Positions 1-6,919 of a stretch of 46,391 nucleotides of DNA are shown piece by piece. Every line of letters starts with the position of its first letter. Position 1 is the stretch's first letter. Source of the DNA: CAYLRY01 sp964386535. GTDB lineage: Bacteria; Chloroflexota; Dehalococcoidia; Dehalococcoidales; UBA3254. The stretch is from NCBI GenBank assembly GCA_964386535.1, contig CAYLRY010000022.1:1-46391 (forward strand), given 5' to 3'. Both the position numbers and the translations under genes were made by a program. The notes under the pieces were generated by a model. That model saw only the letters and a program-made list of their open reading frames with translations. It searched no databases and was not told the DNA's origin.

Positions 1-1035
1 GTCTCCCTTTGGTTTCCACTGGAAGGCGCCGGCGGGGCTCCTGGTCAGTTCCCATTCAAAGCTAAAGAGAATCCTGAAGAAGTTATTACTCCATTTTGTG
101 GGGGTGTTTGTCCAAATGACTTCCGGGCCGCCGGTAATAGTGTCATTACCTTTACCGGTACCAAATTTACTCTTCCAGCCCAGGCCCTGTTCTTCGATGG
201 GTGCAGCTTCAGGCTCAGGACCTACCAGCGATGGATCACCTGCACCATGGGTCTTGCCGAAGGCGTGGCCGCCTGCGATGAGGGCCACAGTCTCCTCGTC
301 ATTCATGGCCATACGAGCAAAGACCTCACGGATATCTCTGGCAGCAGCAAGCGGATCCGGGTTGCCGTTCGGCCCTTCCGGATTAACGTAAATAAGGCCC
401 ATCTGAACAGCAGCAAGAGGGTTTTCGAGGTTTCTCTCCCCGGAATAGCGTTTATCACCCAGCCAGGTGCTTTCGGAACCCCAGTATACGCTCTCGTCCG
501 GCTCCCAGGTGTCTTCACGACCGCCAGCGAAGCCGAAGGTCTTGAATCCCATCGACTCCAGAGCGACGTTACCGGCGAGTATCATCAGATCGGCCCAGGA
601 AATCTTGCGGCCGTACTTCTGCTTAATGGGCCAGAGTAGACGGCGCGCCTTATCAAGGTTCGCGTTATCAGGCCAGCTATTGAGGGGAGGAAACCGCTGC
701 TGGCCGCCACCGGCGCCGCCCCGGCCATCGCCAATACGGTAAGTTCCCGCACTATGCCATGCCATACGGATAAAAAGAGGTCCATAGTGGCCAAAGTCCG
801 CCGGCCACCAGTCCTGCGACCTGGTCATTAGTTCAAAAAGGTCTTGCTTTACTGCCTTAAGATCGAGGCTCTTGAACTCTCTGGCGTAGTTGAAATCCTC
901 GCCCATTGGATTGGATTTTGAGGAATGCTGGTGCAGGATATTAAGCCGCAACTGGTTCGGCCACCAGTCCCGGTTTGACGTACCTCTGCTTGCAGCAATA
1001 GTTGGGTTCTTTTTTACTTCATCATTGTTTGTCAT
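1..1035 (-). CDS. katG: Catalase-peroxidase KatG (3' end beyond window)
   Basis: Bifunctional haem catalase-peroxidase that removes hydrogen peroxide in the cytoplasm. The first 345 residues are present; the reading frame is open to the window edge, so the C-terminal half (usual length about 720-740) is missing. The distal haem site is visible as R90, W93 and H94 in a MAWHSAGTYR motif. The Tyr and Met of the Met-Tyr-Trp adduct lie in GLIYVNPEGP and RMAMNDEE, and the proximal histidine in the following GGHTFGKTHGA. All catalytic residues expected in this part are therefore intact. The ATG at 1035 is chosen because GGAGGTGG sits just upstream. In an otherwise anaerobic-looking gene set it suggests oxygen-stress defence. 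The AT-rich upstream region holds a TATAAT on the minus strand near 1107, but no convincing -35 box. Confidence 0.95.
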   Translation of the reverse strand, partial: MTNNDEVKKNPTIAASRGTSNRDWWPNQLRLNILHQHSSKSNPMGEDFNYAREFKSLDLKAVKQDLFELMTRSQDWWPADFGHYGPLFIRMAWHSAGTYRIGDGRGGAGGGQQRFPPLNSWPDNANLDKARRLLWPIKQKYGRKISWADLMILAGNVALESMGFKTFGFAGGREDTWEPDESVYWGSESTWLGDKRYSGERNLENPLAAVQMGLIYVNPEGPNGNPDPLAAARDIREVFARMAMNDEETVALIAGGHAFGKTHGAGDPSLVGPEPEAAPIEEQGLGWKSKFGTGKGNDTITGGPEVIWTNTPTKWSNNFFRILFSFEWELTRSPAGAFQWKPKGD

Positions 1036-1372
1036 CTTCCACCTCCATTATAGCTTCACTATGCTGGGTGATTCTTCACGTAATCAGTATTTAATCCTAA
1101 TATTATTAATTATAATAAAAATTCTAGCTTGAATGTTTACACTATTTCGTGGGAATTTTTTTTTCAAATACTGTCCGATGCCGAACCTTTCCCTGGCCAA
1201 TAAGGCTACAAGCATACTACAGGCGTAATACAGCCGGTAGGAATATGACCGGCTCCGGCCCGGGTTCAGACAGGCAGGCCGTCTAATCCGGGCATCAGAT
1301 GTATGAAGCCGGAGCGAGCGATATAGGCAGGGGTATCACAGCTAGTCTTATTTCGGTCTAGACCATTCATTC

Positions 1373-1478
1373 CAAAATCCGCAATCAAATAGCTTCAAAT
1401 AGGCACAAGGTTTCTGTACCAATTTGGTGAAAATATCCACGCTCGTTTAGCTTTGTTTGATGGTGAATCAAGGTCATT
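1373..1478. repeat. Dispersed repeat, copy 1
   Basis: A roughly 105-bp sequence that recurs imperfectly at 6660-6764 and 34510-34606, always in intergenic DNA and in the same orientation. It contains the near-palindrome ACCAATTTGGT at 1418-1428, followed by GAAAATAT and a GCTCGTTTAGCTT block, then ATGGTGAA. Copies 1 and 3 are clearly the closest. On the minus strand copies 1 and 3 can be read as similar peptide tails with KLNE, QIG and CLF, so an insertion-sequence remnant is possible, but copy 2 has stops in that frame. Function unknown. Confidence 0.6.
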
Positions 1479-1601
1479 TTGAAGCTATTGAAAATGGCGT
1501 AGATGATTTCAGTGTCACTATTCAATAAATTATTATAGTGAAGTTCAAATAAGTGTAAATCATACTCCACATTGTGTCAGGTTAATAATTCCATTCCTTA
1601 A

Positions 1602-1835
1602 AAGCCAATTAAAAATAATATATTACATTATTTATATAAAATATCTAAATGCAATACATATAGATTAATTTTAACAAAAAAAGGGCTGAGTACCTGTCAA
1701 AAAGTAATCGATATTCCCATTTATGGTAAATTATTTAATCTGCTCACCAAAGAGGAACATGAACAACTAGAAGTAATATTATCTAAATTAGTCAGCCGTA
1801 CCCAAAAAATGCCGGACCGAACGAAATTAGATTAG
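1602..1835 (+). pseudogene. Remnant of a MarR-family regulator (C-terminal part)
   Basis: An open frame without a usable start codon that ends at a TAG. Its translation reads like the wing and C-terminal helices of a MarR-type winged-helix repressor: RLILTKKG matches the family's conserved L-T-x-K-G turn. About 20 residues later LLTKEEHEQLEVILSKL matches the dimerisation helix pattern (LTxEE...LxxLLxKL). The N-terminal dimerisation helix and recognition helix are not found upstream; stops occur at 1599 and earlier. I infer a truncated, dead gene in an AT-rich decaying region. It is a short match, so moderate confidence only. Confidence 0.5.
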
Positions 1836-2089
1836 CAGACCATACTGGAAGAGAAGATCCGCCGGAGGACAGCGGTATACTACAAGGGCTCTGTCTAATT
1901 GCAGAATGGAGACTAACCAATAATGCAAAGATGTCAGCAGGCTTCAGGGCTTAACTAAGAATATCAATGAAAATGAAAGGAAAATGATGATAAGGAGGAA
2001 TACAGTTAGCTTATATTTGTTGATATTCCTTATATTTTTTGATTGGTAAAAGTATTTATTAAAGAAACATTAAGTATGTCCTGACTCTA
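1836..2089. other. Intergenic region with a possible 21-residue hydrophobic ORF
   Basis: No standard gene seen. A short plus-strand frame at 1984-2049 starts with two ATGs after AAAGGAAA and encodes 21 residues, MMIRRN followed by a hydrophobic stretch. It has the composition of a single-pass membrane micropeptide, but one short AT-rich frame is weak evidence. Confidence 0.2.
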
Positions 2090-2530
2090 TTATTTCCAGC
2101 TATAACTGACTTTCTCTAAAGTGACTTCCAAAGGTGATCCGCCACCTGTTTCTTCATATATATAAGCATCACCGGCTTCTTTGGGTTCCATTATCCTGTC
2201 AAAACCCTCTACTTCTTTGGAATGACTTCCGGTAACGTCCACCCATATCAGACCTTTATCACTTGTTTCGAACGCATTAATGACGTGGCTTTTGGGGCTG
2301 CCGCTCCAGGCCAGGGTAACCACGGCACATCTGAGGCCCTGTTTTTGGGCATTCTCCTGAAGCAGTTCTGCAAAATCCCAGCAAACGAATTCCGAGGGTT
2401 GATAGAGGATTTTTTCAGTTTGGTCTTCCTTTAAAAATTCCAGCACTTGATGGTAAGTTAAGTCTGTGCTGGGCTGAGCGGCTCTTAATGCGGACATAAG
2501 TAAAAAAAATAAAGCGATCAAGATATTCAT
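2090..2530 (-). CDS. Small secreted or membrane-anchored transglutaminase-like protein
   Basis: A 146-residue protein with a hydrophobic N-terminus (about residues 1-18, ending near A-L-R-A-A-Q) that looks like a signal peptide or anchor. The remaining domain carries the Cys-His-Asp triad of the transglutaminase-like/cysteine-protease superfamily: C50 in FVCWDFAELL at the start of a helix, H82 in SHVINAF and D98 in IWVDVT, with the usual spacing. This is a minimal version of the fold, so the substrate cannot be named; such proteins act as peptidases or peptide cross-linkers at the cell surface. The ATG at 2530 is preferred over an upstream in-frame ATG because GAGGAGGGG lies about ten bases before it. 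It is transcribed away from the molybdoenzyme gene. It could alternatively be an inactive relative. Confidence 0.7.
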   Translation of the reverse strand: MNILIALFFLLMSALRAAQPSTDLTYHQVLEFLKEDQTEKILYQPSEFVCWDFAELLQENAQKQGLRCAVVTLAWSGSPKSHVINAFETSDKGLIWVDVTGSHSKEVEGFDRIMEPKEAGDAYIYEETGGGSPLEVTLEKVSYSWK

Positions 2531-2827
2531 GAACCCATCCCCTCCTCGCCCTCCACCCCAATATAACGAAACAGCAAAAGGCACGATAGTGTATGGAGTC
2601 ATGAAAAACGCTGGTAAATTATGATTCTGTACACAATTGGGTATGACAGAAATCATGGGAATGCTGTTATTTGACAGGTGCGCTTTTTCCATGGTATGAT
2701 TTTTTCAACTTATGATGCATATTAAAGTCACCAGATATTATTGCTATTACTACTACCATCCCAACTGCGGCTGGGGGCTTAAATATGCGTAAAAAATAAA
2801 CCTACAAAGGAAGAGTTAATAAAAAAT

Positions 2828-2851
2828 AGCCCCCGGCAGGGGGCTTTTTTT
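2828..2851 (+). terminator. Strong hairpin plus T-run just before the molybdoenzyme start
   Basis: AGCCCCC, loop GGCA, GGGGGCT, then seven Ts: a perfect 7-bp GC-rich stem. It lies only 34 bases before the ATG at 2885 and no plus-strand gene is evident upstream. It could be a terminator for an unseen transcript, but its place in the leader fits an attenuator controlling the downstream gene. An A-run on the other side would also allow termination of minus-strand transcripts. Confidence 0.75.
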
Positions 2852-2884
2852 ATGCCCTTTTTTATAAAAATACGGAGAAAAGAC

Positions 2885-5311
2885 ATGAAGAACGAGACCC
2901 AGATTTTTAGAACTACGACCTGGTCGGCGGGACCAGGGTGCCATGGGGGCTGCGGAGTTCTGGCCCACATCAAAGACGGCAGGCTGGTAAAGATCGAAGG
3001 AGATCCGGATCATCCCATGAACCGGGGCCGGCTGTGTTCACGCTGCCTGGCCATGACACAATACGTTTATCATCCGGACCGGCTGCGGAATCCTTTAAAG
3101 AGGGTAGGTCAGCGGGGTGAAAACAAATTCGAAGAGATTTCCTGGGAACAAGCCTTTGATCTAATTGAGCAGAAGTTCGGCACCATCCGTGATCAATACG
3201 GGGCGGAGAGTGTGGTGTTTGCCATGGGCACCGGCCGCGATGTAGGTGCCTGGATTTGCATGCTGGCTTATGCCTTCGGCAGTCCTAATGTGGGATTTAT
3301 CATGAGCGGCAACGGCTGCTACACCCCGCGAATGGTGGCATCAGAAATTGTGACGGGCGATTACTGCATGTTCGATGGTGGTCAATGGTTGGCGCAGGGA
3401 CATAATGATCCGGGGTATCAAAAACCGGAATGCGTGGTGATCTGGGGTTATAATATCCCGGCTTCCTGTCCGGATAATATATTCGGGCACTGGATCATTG
3501 ATCTGATGAAAAAGGGGACCAAAATCATCACCATTGATCCACGCCTGACCTGGTTCGCCTCGCGTTCCACAAAATGGCTGCCGTTGCGCCCAGGTACAGA
3601 TGGTGCGCTGGCTATGGGTTTTCTGAATATTATTATACAGGAAGGCCTTTACGATAAAAATTTCGTGGAAAAAATGACCAATGCCCCGCATTTGATAAGA
3701 AAGGATACCGGTAAGCTGCTTCGTGAGATTGATATCGATGCAGAGGGGGCGGCGGATAATTTCGTGGTATGGGATACAAATAATGCGGCGCCTGCCGTTT
3801 GGATCTCAAAAGAGGCTGAATTTAAAATTCCCGGTGTTAAACCTGCGCTGGATGGGGAATTTGAAATCTGCCTGGTTGGCGGACGTTTGATAACAGCGAC
3901 TACAGTCTGGTCCGAGTTCCGCCGGAACGCTGCTGAATACCCGGTGGAAAAAGTGGCCAGAATCACCTGGCTGAAAGAGAAAGACATCCTTGAGGCAGCC
4001 AGGCTTTATGCAAAGAGCAAACCGGCTTCCATCCAGTGGGGCCTGGCCGTAGATTCCACGCCAGCCATCACGCCTACCGCCACTGCGATAGCGGACCTTT
4101 GGAGCATCACAGGCAACCTGGATATTCCCGGAGGCAACGTCATCGCCCGTTATGCCTTCAATTCTGTGGCTTACGCCTTGCCTGGAGCTAAAGGCGTTAT
4201 CAAGCTGGCTTCTAAAGAGATCGATGAAAAGAGGATTGGCTATAAAAAATACGGGCCGTTCAACCAGTTTATCTGGCGCTGCCAGACGGATATGACGCTG
4301 GACGCCATCAACAGCGCTCAGCCTTATCCAGTAAAAGGTATGTGGTTCCAGTGCAGCAACCTGATTGGTGGTACGGGGTACGATACTAAAAAATGGCTGG
4401 AAGCTTTGAGGAAACTGGACTTCATTGTTACTGTAGACCTTTTTATGACGCCGACAGCTCAAATGTCGGATGTGGTGCTGCCGGCTGCTACCTTTCTGGA
4501 GAAGAACAGCCTTAGAAGCTGGTGGGTGCCGCTTCAGAGTATCAATAAAATAATAAGCGTTGACGGATGCAAATCCGATATTGAGATCAATTTCGAACTG
4601 GCCAGAAGATTTGATAAGAATTTCCGCTGGCAGACTATACACGAGCTCTTTGACGATATTTTAAAACCTTCCGGTATGACCTTTAAGCAACTCCAGGAAA
4701 AAGGCTGGGCTATACCTCCAGACGGCCATTCCAGTGCTCCTTATCGCCGTTTCGAAAGAGGACTCCTGCGGCCGGATAATAAGCCGGGCTTCAATACACT
4801 ATCCGGAAAAGTTGAGCTGTATTCAGTGCTCCGTGAGAAATGGCAGCTTGAACCCATGCCTCACTACGAAGAACCACCATTTACGCCCATCAGCCGTCCG
4901 GATCTGGTGCAAGAATACCCTTTGATACTTTCCACAGGTAGGCGGTCTCCGGTCTATTTTCTGTCCGAACACCGCAACATCCCCTGGCTGCGTGAGGCGG
5001 ACCCGGACCCTGTGTTGGAAATTCATCCGGATACCGCTTCTTCGCTGGATATAAGCCACGGGGAATGGGTCTGGGTAGAAAACTGGATAGGAAAATGCAA
5101 ATTAAAGGCCAAAGTAACACCCATTGTGCCGCGGTGGATGGTCATGGCAGCCTCCGGATGGTGGCGCCAGCCACAGGATGGAAATCATATGACGTTAGAA
5201 GAGGTTTTAGAGTCGAACGTTAATTATCTGATGCCCATGGGAGCTCAGGGAAAAGACGGTCTGGGTACGCCGACCAAGCACCTGCTGTGTAAGGTTTATA
5301 AAGCGGTCTGA
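2885..5311 (+). CDS. Molybdopterin oxidoreductase large subunit, DMSO-reductase superfamily
   Basis: An 808-residue catalytic subunit expected to bind Mo or W through two pyranopterin guanine dinucleotides. Motifs include GDPDHPMNRGRLCSRC at the end of the Fe-S region, the YVYHPDRLRNPLKRVG and ISWEQAFDLI stretches typical of the family, and a C-terminal molybdopterin dinucleotide-binding domain (from about residue 670, LSTGRR). C145 in SGNGCYTPRM is at the expected metal-ligand position. The N-terminal cluster motif is unusual: C19, C23 and C51 remain, the first canonical cysteine (position 16) is Gly, and an extra C54 replaces the usual Gly after the last ligand. There is no Tat signal, so the enzyme is probably cytoplasmic. 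The start at ATG 2885 follows GGAG. The partner Fe-S subunit follows 73 bases later. Overall size and layout recall acetylene hydratase and pyrogallol transhydroxylase, but the substrate cannot be read from sequence. Confidence 0.88.
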   Translation: MKNETQIFRTTTWSAGPGCHGGCGVLAHIKDGRLVKIEGDPDHPMNRGRLCSRCLAMTQYVYHPDRLRNPLKRVGQRGENKFEEISWEQAFDLIEQKFGTIRDQYGAESVVFAMGTGRDVGAWICMLAYAFGSPNVGFIMSGNGCYTPRMVASEIVTGDYCMFDGGQWLAQGHNDPGYQKPECVVIWGYNIPASCPDNIFGHWIIDLMKKGTKIITIDPRLTWFASRSTKWLPLRPGTDGALAMGFLNIIIQEGLYDKNFVEKMTNAPHLIRKDTGKLLREIDIDAEGAADNFVVWDTNNAAPAVWISKEAEFKIPGVKPALDGEFEICLVGGRLITATTVWSEFRRNAAEYPVEKVARITWLKEKDILEAARLYAKSKPASIQWGLAVDSTPAITPTATAIADLWSITGNLDIPGGNVIARYAFNSVAYALPGAKGVIKLASKEIDEKRIGYKKYGPFNQFIWRCQTDMTLDAINSAQPYPVKGMWFQCSNLIGGTGYDTKKWLEALRKLDFIVTVDLFMTPTAQMSDVVLPAATFLEKNSLRSWWVPLQSINKIISVDGCKSDIEINFELARRFDKNFRWQTIHELFDDILKPSGMTFKQLQEKGWAIPPDGHSSAPYRRFERGLLRPDNKPGFNTLSGKVELYSVLREKWQLEPMPHYEEPPFTPISRPDLVQEYPLILSTGRRSPVYFLSEHRNIPWLREADPDPVLEIHPDTASSLDISHGEWVWVENWIGKCKLKAKVTPIVPRWMVMAASGWWRQPQDGNHMTLEEVLESNVNYLMPMGAQGKDGLGTPTKHLLCKVYKAV

Positions 5312-5384
5312 TTCAGGTATGAATAGTACGATTGATGCGATAAAAAATCAAATAGTCAATACCAAAATCCAGGAGGTCAGATAG

Positions 5385-5723
5385 ATGTCAAAGAAGCCGG
5401 AGTATGGACTGCTGATTGATTATGAATTTTGTACAGGCTGTTATGCCTGTCAGGTAGCCTGCGCGCAGGAACATAACTGGCCGGCAGGGATGGGAGGTAT
5501 AAGGGTACAGGAGATTGTGCAGAACCTGCCTGATGATAAACACTATCTCATGTTTTTGCCGGTACCTACCGAGCTGTGTGTTCTCTGCGCAAAAAGAACC
5601 AAAAAAGGCCAGCAGCCAGCCTGCGTTCAGCACTGTATGGCTGCCTGTATGAAATATGGCAGAATTGAAGAATTATCCAGGGAAATAACCAAGGCCAGGA
5701 TGGTGCTCTGGGCGCCTAAATAG
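5385..5723 (+). CDS. Small 4Fe-4S electron-transfer subunit
   Basis: A 112-residue DmsB/NrfC-type ferredoxin, much shorter than the usual 180-240 residues. The first cluster motif is C16-x2-C19-x2-C22-x3-C26 (FCTGCYACQVACAQEH). A second group follows at C65-x2-C68-x11-C80-x3-C84, with an extra C88. Two 4Fe-4S clusters are therefore plausible, instead of the four of full DmsB proteins. It lies directly after the molybdoenzyme gene, starts after AGGAGGT and is followed by a terminator, so the two form a two-gene unit. It presumably passes electrons between the catalytic subunit and an unknown cytoplasmic partner; no membrane anchor gene is present. Confidence 0.85.
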   Translation: MSKKPEYGLLIDYEFCTGCYACQVACAQEHNWPAGMGGIRVQEIVQNLPDDKHYLMFLPVPTELCVLCAKRTKKGQQPACVQHCMAACMKYGRIEELSREITKARMVLWAPK

Positions 5724-5743
5724 AAAATAACTGCCTAAGCGGC

Positions 5744-5787
5744 ATCACCGGAAAGCCTTGTTGGCTTCCGGTGATCACGGCTTTTTT
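5744..5787 (+). terminator. Rho-independent terminator of the molybdoenzyme operon
   Basis: ATCACCGGA pairs with TCCGGTGAT and AGCC with GGCT around a TTGTT loop, with one bulged A. A T6 run follows after CACGGC. Confidence 0.8.
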
Positions 5788-5918
5788 ATCCAGGCCAGCC
5801 AGGCAGTACAAACGGTGCATCTCACTTTTGAAGAAATCCTCTTAATTTTGATTTTTCCGGACATCTTCCGTCTTTCGCCGGATGATTTTTGTACCCTTGT
5901 AATCCCAGACAGATGATC

Positions 5919-5933
5919 GTACAATTATTGTAC
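5919..5933. promoter_or_regulatory. Perfect 15-bp palindrome upstream of the cupin gene
   Basis: GTACAATTATTGTAC has two 7-base arms around a single central T, about 110 bases before the cupin start. The half-site TTGTACCCTT that overlaps it also occurs once at 5889-5898. This is the layout of an operator for a dimeric repressor, although no regulator gene is adjacent. Confidence 0.4.
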
Positions 5934-6040
5934 CCTTTTTCAGAGACTATCGATAGTAAATCTGGATTTCCGATCTCAAGATTGGATAAATAAAAACAAT
6001 TAATTAAAGAAGAAAGGGATAAAAAAGGAGAAGGCTAAAG

Positions 6041-6475
6041 ATGGAGATAAAAAAATACTGGAGAAATGTGATACGGGGGCCCTTTTACGTGGACACAGAA
6101 CCTGGTATGACCGGTACGTCTATATTTGCGCATCATGATGAATATAAGTCTGGTACTACCCTTGGATACCACTGTATTAATACTAATTATGAGGTACCTT
6201 TTACTCATTCCCATGATTTTCATGAACTGCTATGCTTTATCGGAGGGAATCCGGAAAATATAAACGATCTTGGGGCAGAAATCAGTATCTGCCTGGGTGA
6301 CGAGATGGAAGAGCATATCATCACCAGCGCTACAGTTGTCTCTATCCCGCCGGGATTAAAGCACTGCCCCCTGAAAGTAAAAAAAATTACCAAACCCTTT
6401 GTTTTTCTGGAGATTTCCGCCACCAAAGGTTACAGCCAGAGCGAGGCAAGCCCCGGAAATCCGCCAAACACCTAG
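6041..6475 (+). CDS. Cupin-like metal-binding protein (copy A)
   Basis: A 144-residue single-domain protein. Cupin motif 1 is visible as H56-x-H58 with E62 (THSHDFHELL), and motif 2 as PPGLKH with H108. These are the expected ligands for one metal ion in a beta-barrel. The family is shared with the protein at 37383-37946: both contain a DLGAEI segment, a G-x-E-x-E-x-H stretch, and a K-x-T-(K/R)-P-F segment at the end. Cupins range from dioxygenases and isomerases to sensors, so no reaction is assigned. The ATG follows AAGGAG. The gene lies downstream of the molybdoenzyme unit but has its own upstream region with a palindrome. The second copy stands next to another Fe-S protein, which suggests a redox-linked role (inference). 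Confidence 0.7.
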   Translation: MEIKKYWRNVIRGPFYVDTEPGMTGTSIFAHHDEYKSGTTLGYHCINTNYEVPFTHSHDFHELLCFIGGNPENINDLGAEISICLGDEMEEHIITSATVVSIPPGLKHCPLKVKKITKPFVFLEISATKGYSQSEASPGNPPNT

Positions 6476-6508
6476 AATGGCTTATGTCTCTGTATCTGCA
6501 TTGGGAGT

Positions 6509-6527
6509 GCTTCACACGTGTGTAAGC
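6509..6527. promoter_or_regulatory. Short palindrome downstream of the cupin gene
   Basis: CACACGTGTG, a perfect 10-bp palindrome, is flanked by GCTT and AAGC with one extra T. It could be a protein-binding site or part of a weak transcript end. A second small hairpin, CCTGTTG-TTTT-CAACAGG, follows at 6590-6607 without a T-run. Confidence 0.3.
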
Positions 6528-6659
6528 CAGTCAAAATCGATTTAAAAGAAAAGATCCCGGTTGTTAACGGCTTTTTAAGCTGATATTGGCCTGTTGTTTT
6601 CAACAGGGGTGTTGCAGCTTGACCTGTTTATATTCAACGCCATTAATCAAGGGTTATCA

Positions 6660-6764
6660 CAAAATCTGCTTTCAGGTAGTCTCAAATAGACATGAGCTTG
6701 CCACACTAATTTAGTGAAAACAAGTGACCGGTTAGCGTAATTTTATGGCGAAACATGGTTATTA
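6660..6764. repeat. Dispersed repeat, copy 2
   Basis: The most diverged copy of the repeat also found at 1373-1478 and 34510-34606. The central near-palindrome has changed on both arms together, from ACCAATTTGGT to ACTAATTTAGT (6705-6715), and here extends to a 13-base CAC...GTG form. It lies in the 440-base gap before the cohesin-dockerin gene, where no other gene is visible. Confidence 0.5.
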
Positions 6765-6919
6765 GAGCCCTCTTTGTTAAATAATAAAAGTGCTGTTAAG
6801 TAACCCTTTAAAAATTATAATATATATGTAGTCAAAGCTGCGGCTGGCAATTTATCAGGATTTTCTATTTTCAATAATATGGGCTTTCTGCCTTAAATTT
6901 TTCAAATGAGGTATTGAAA

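Noticed and set aside
247..639. 130-codon plus-strand frame
   Set aside because: It lies antisense inside katG, whose motifs are unmistakable on the other strand.
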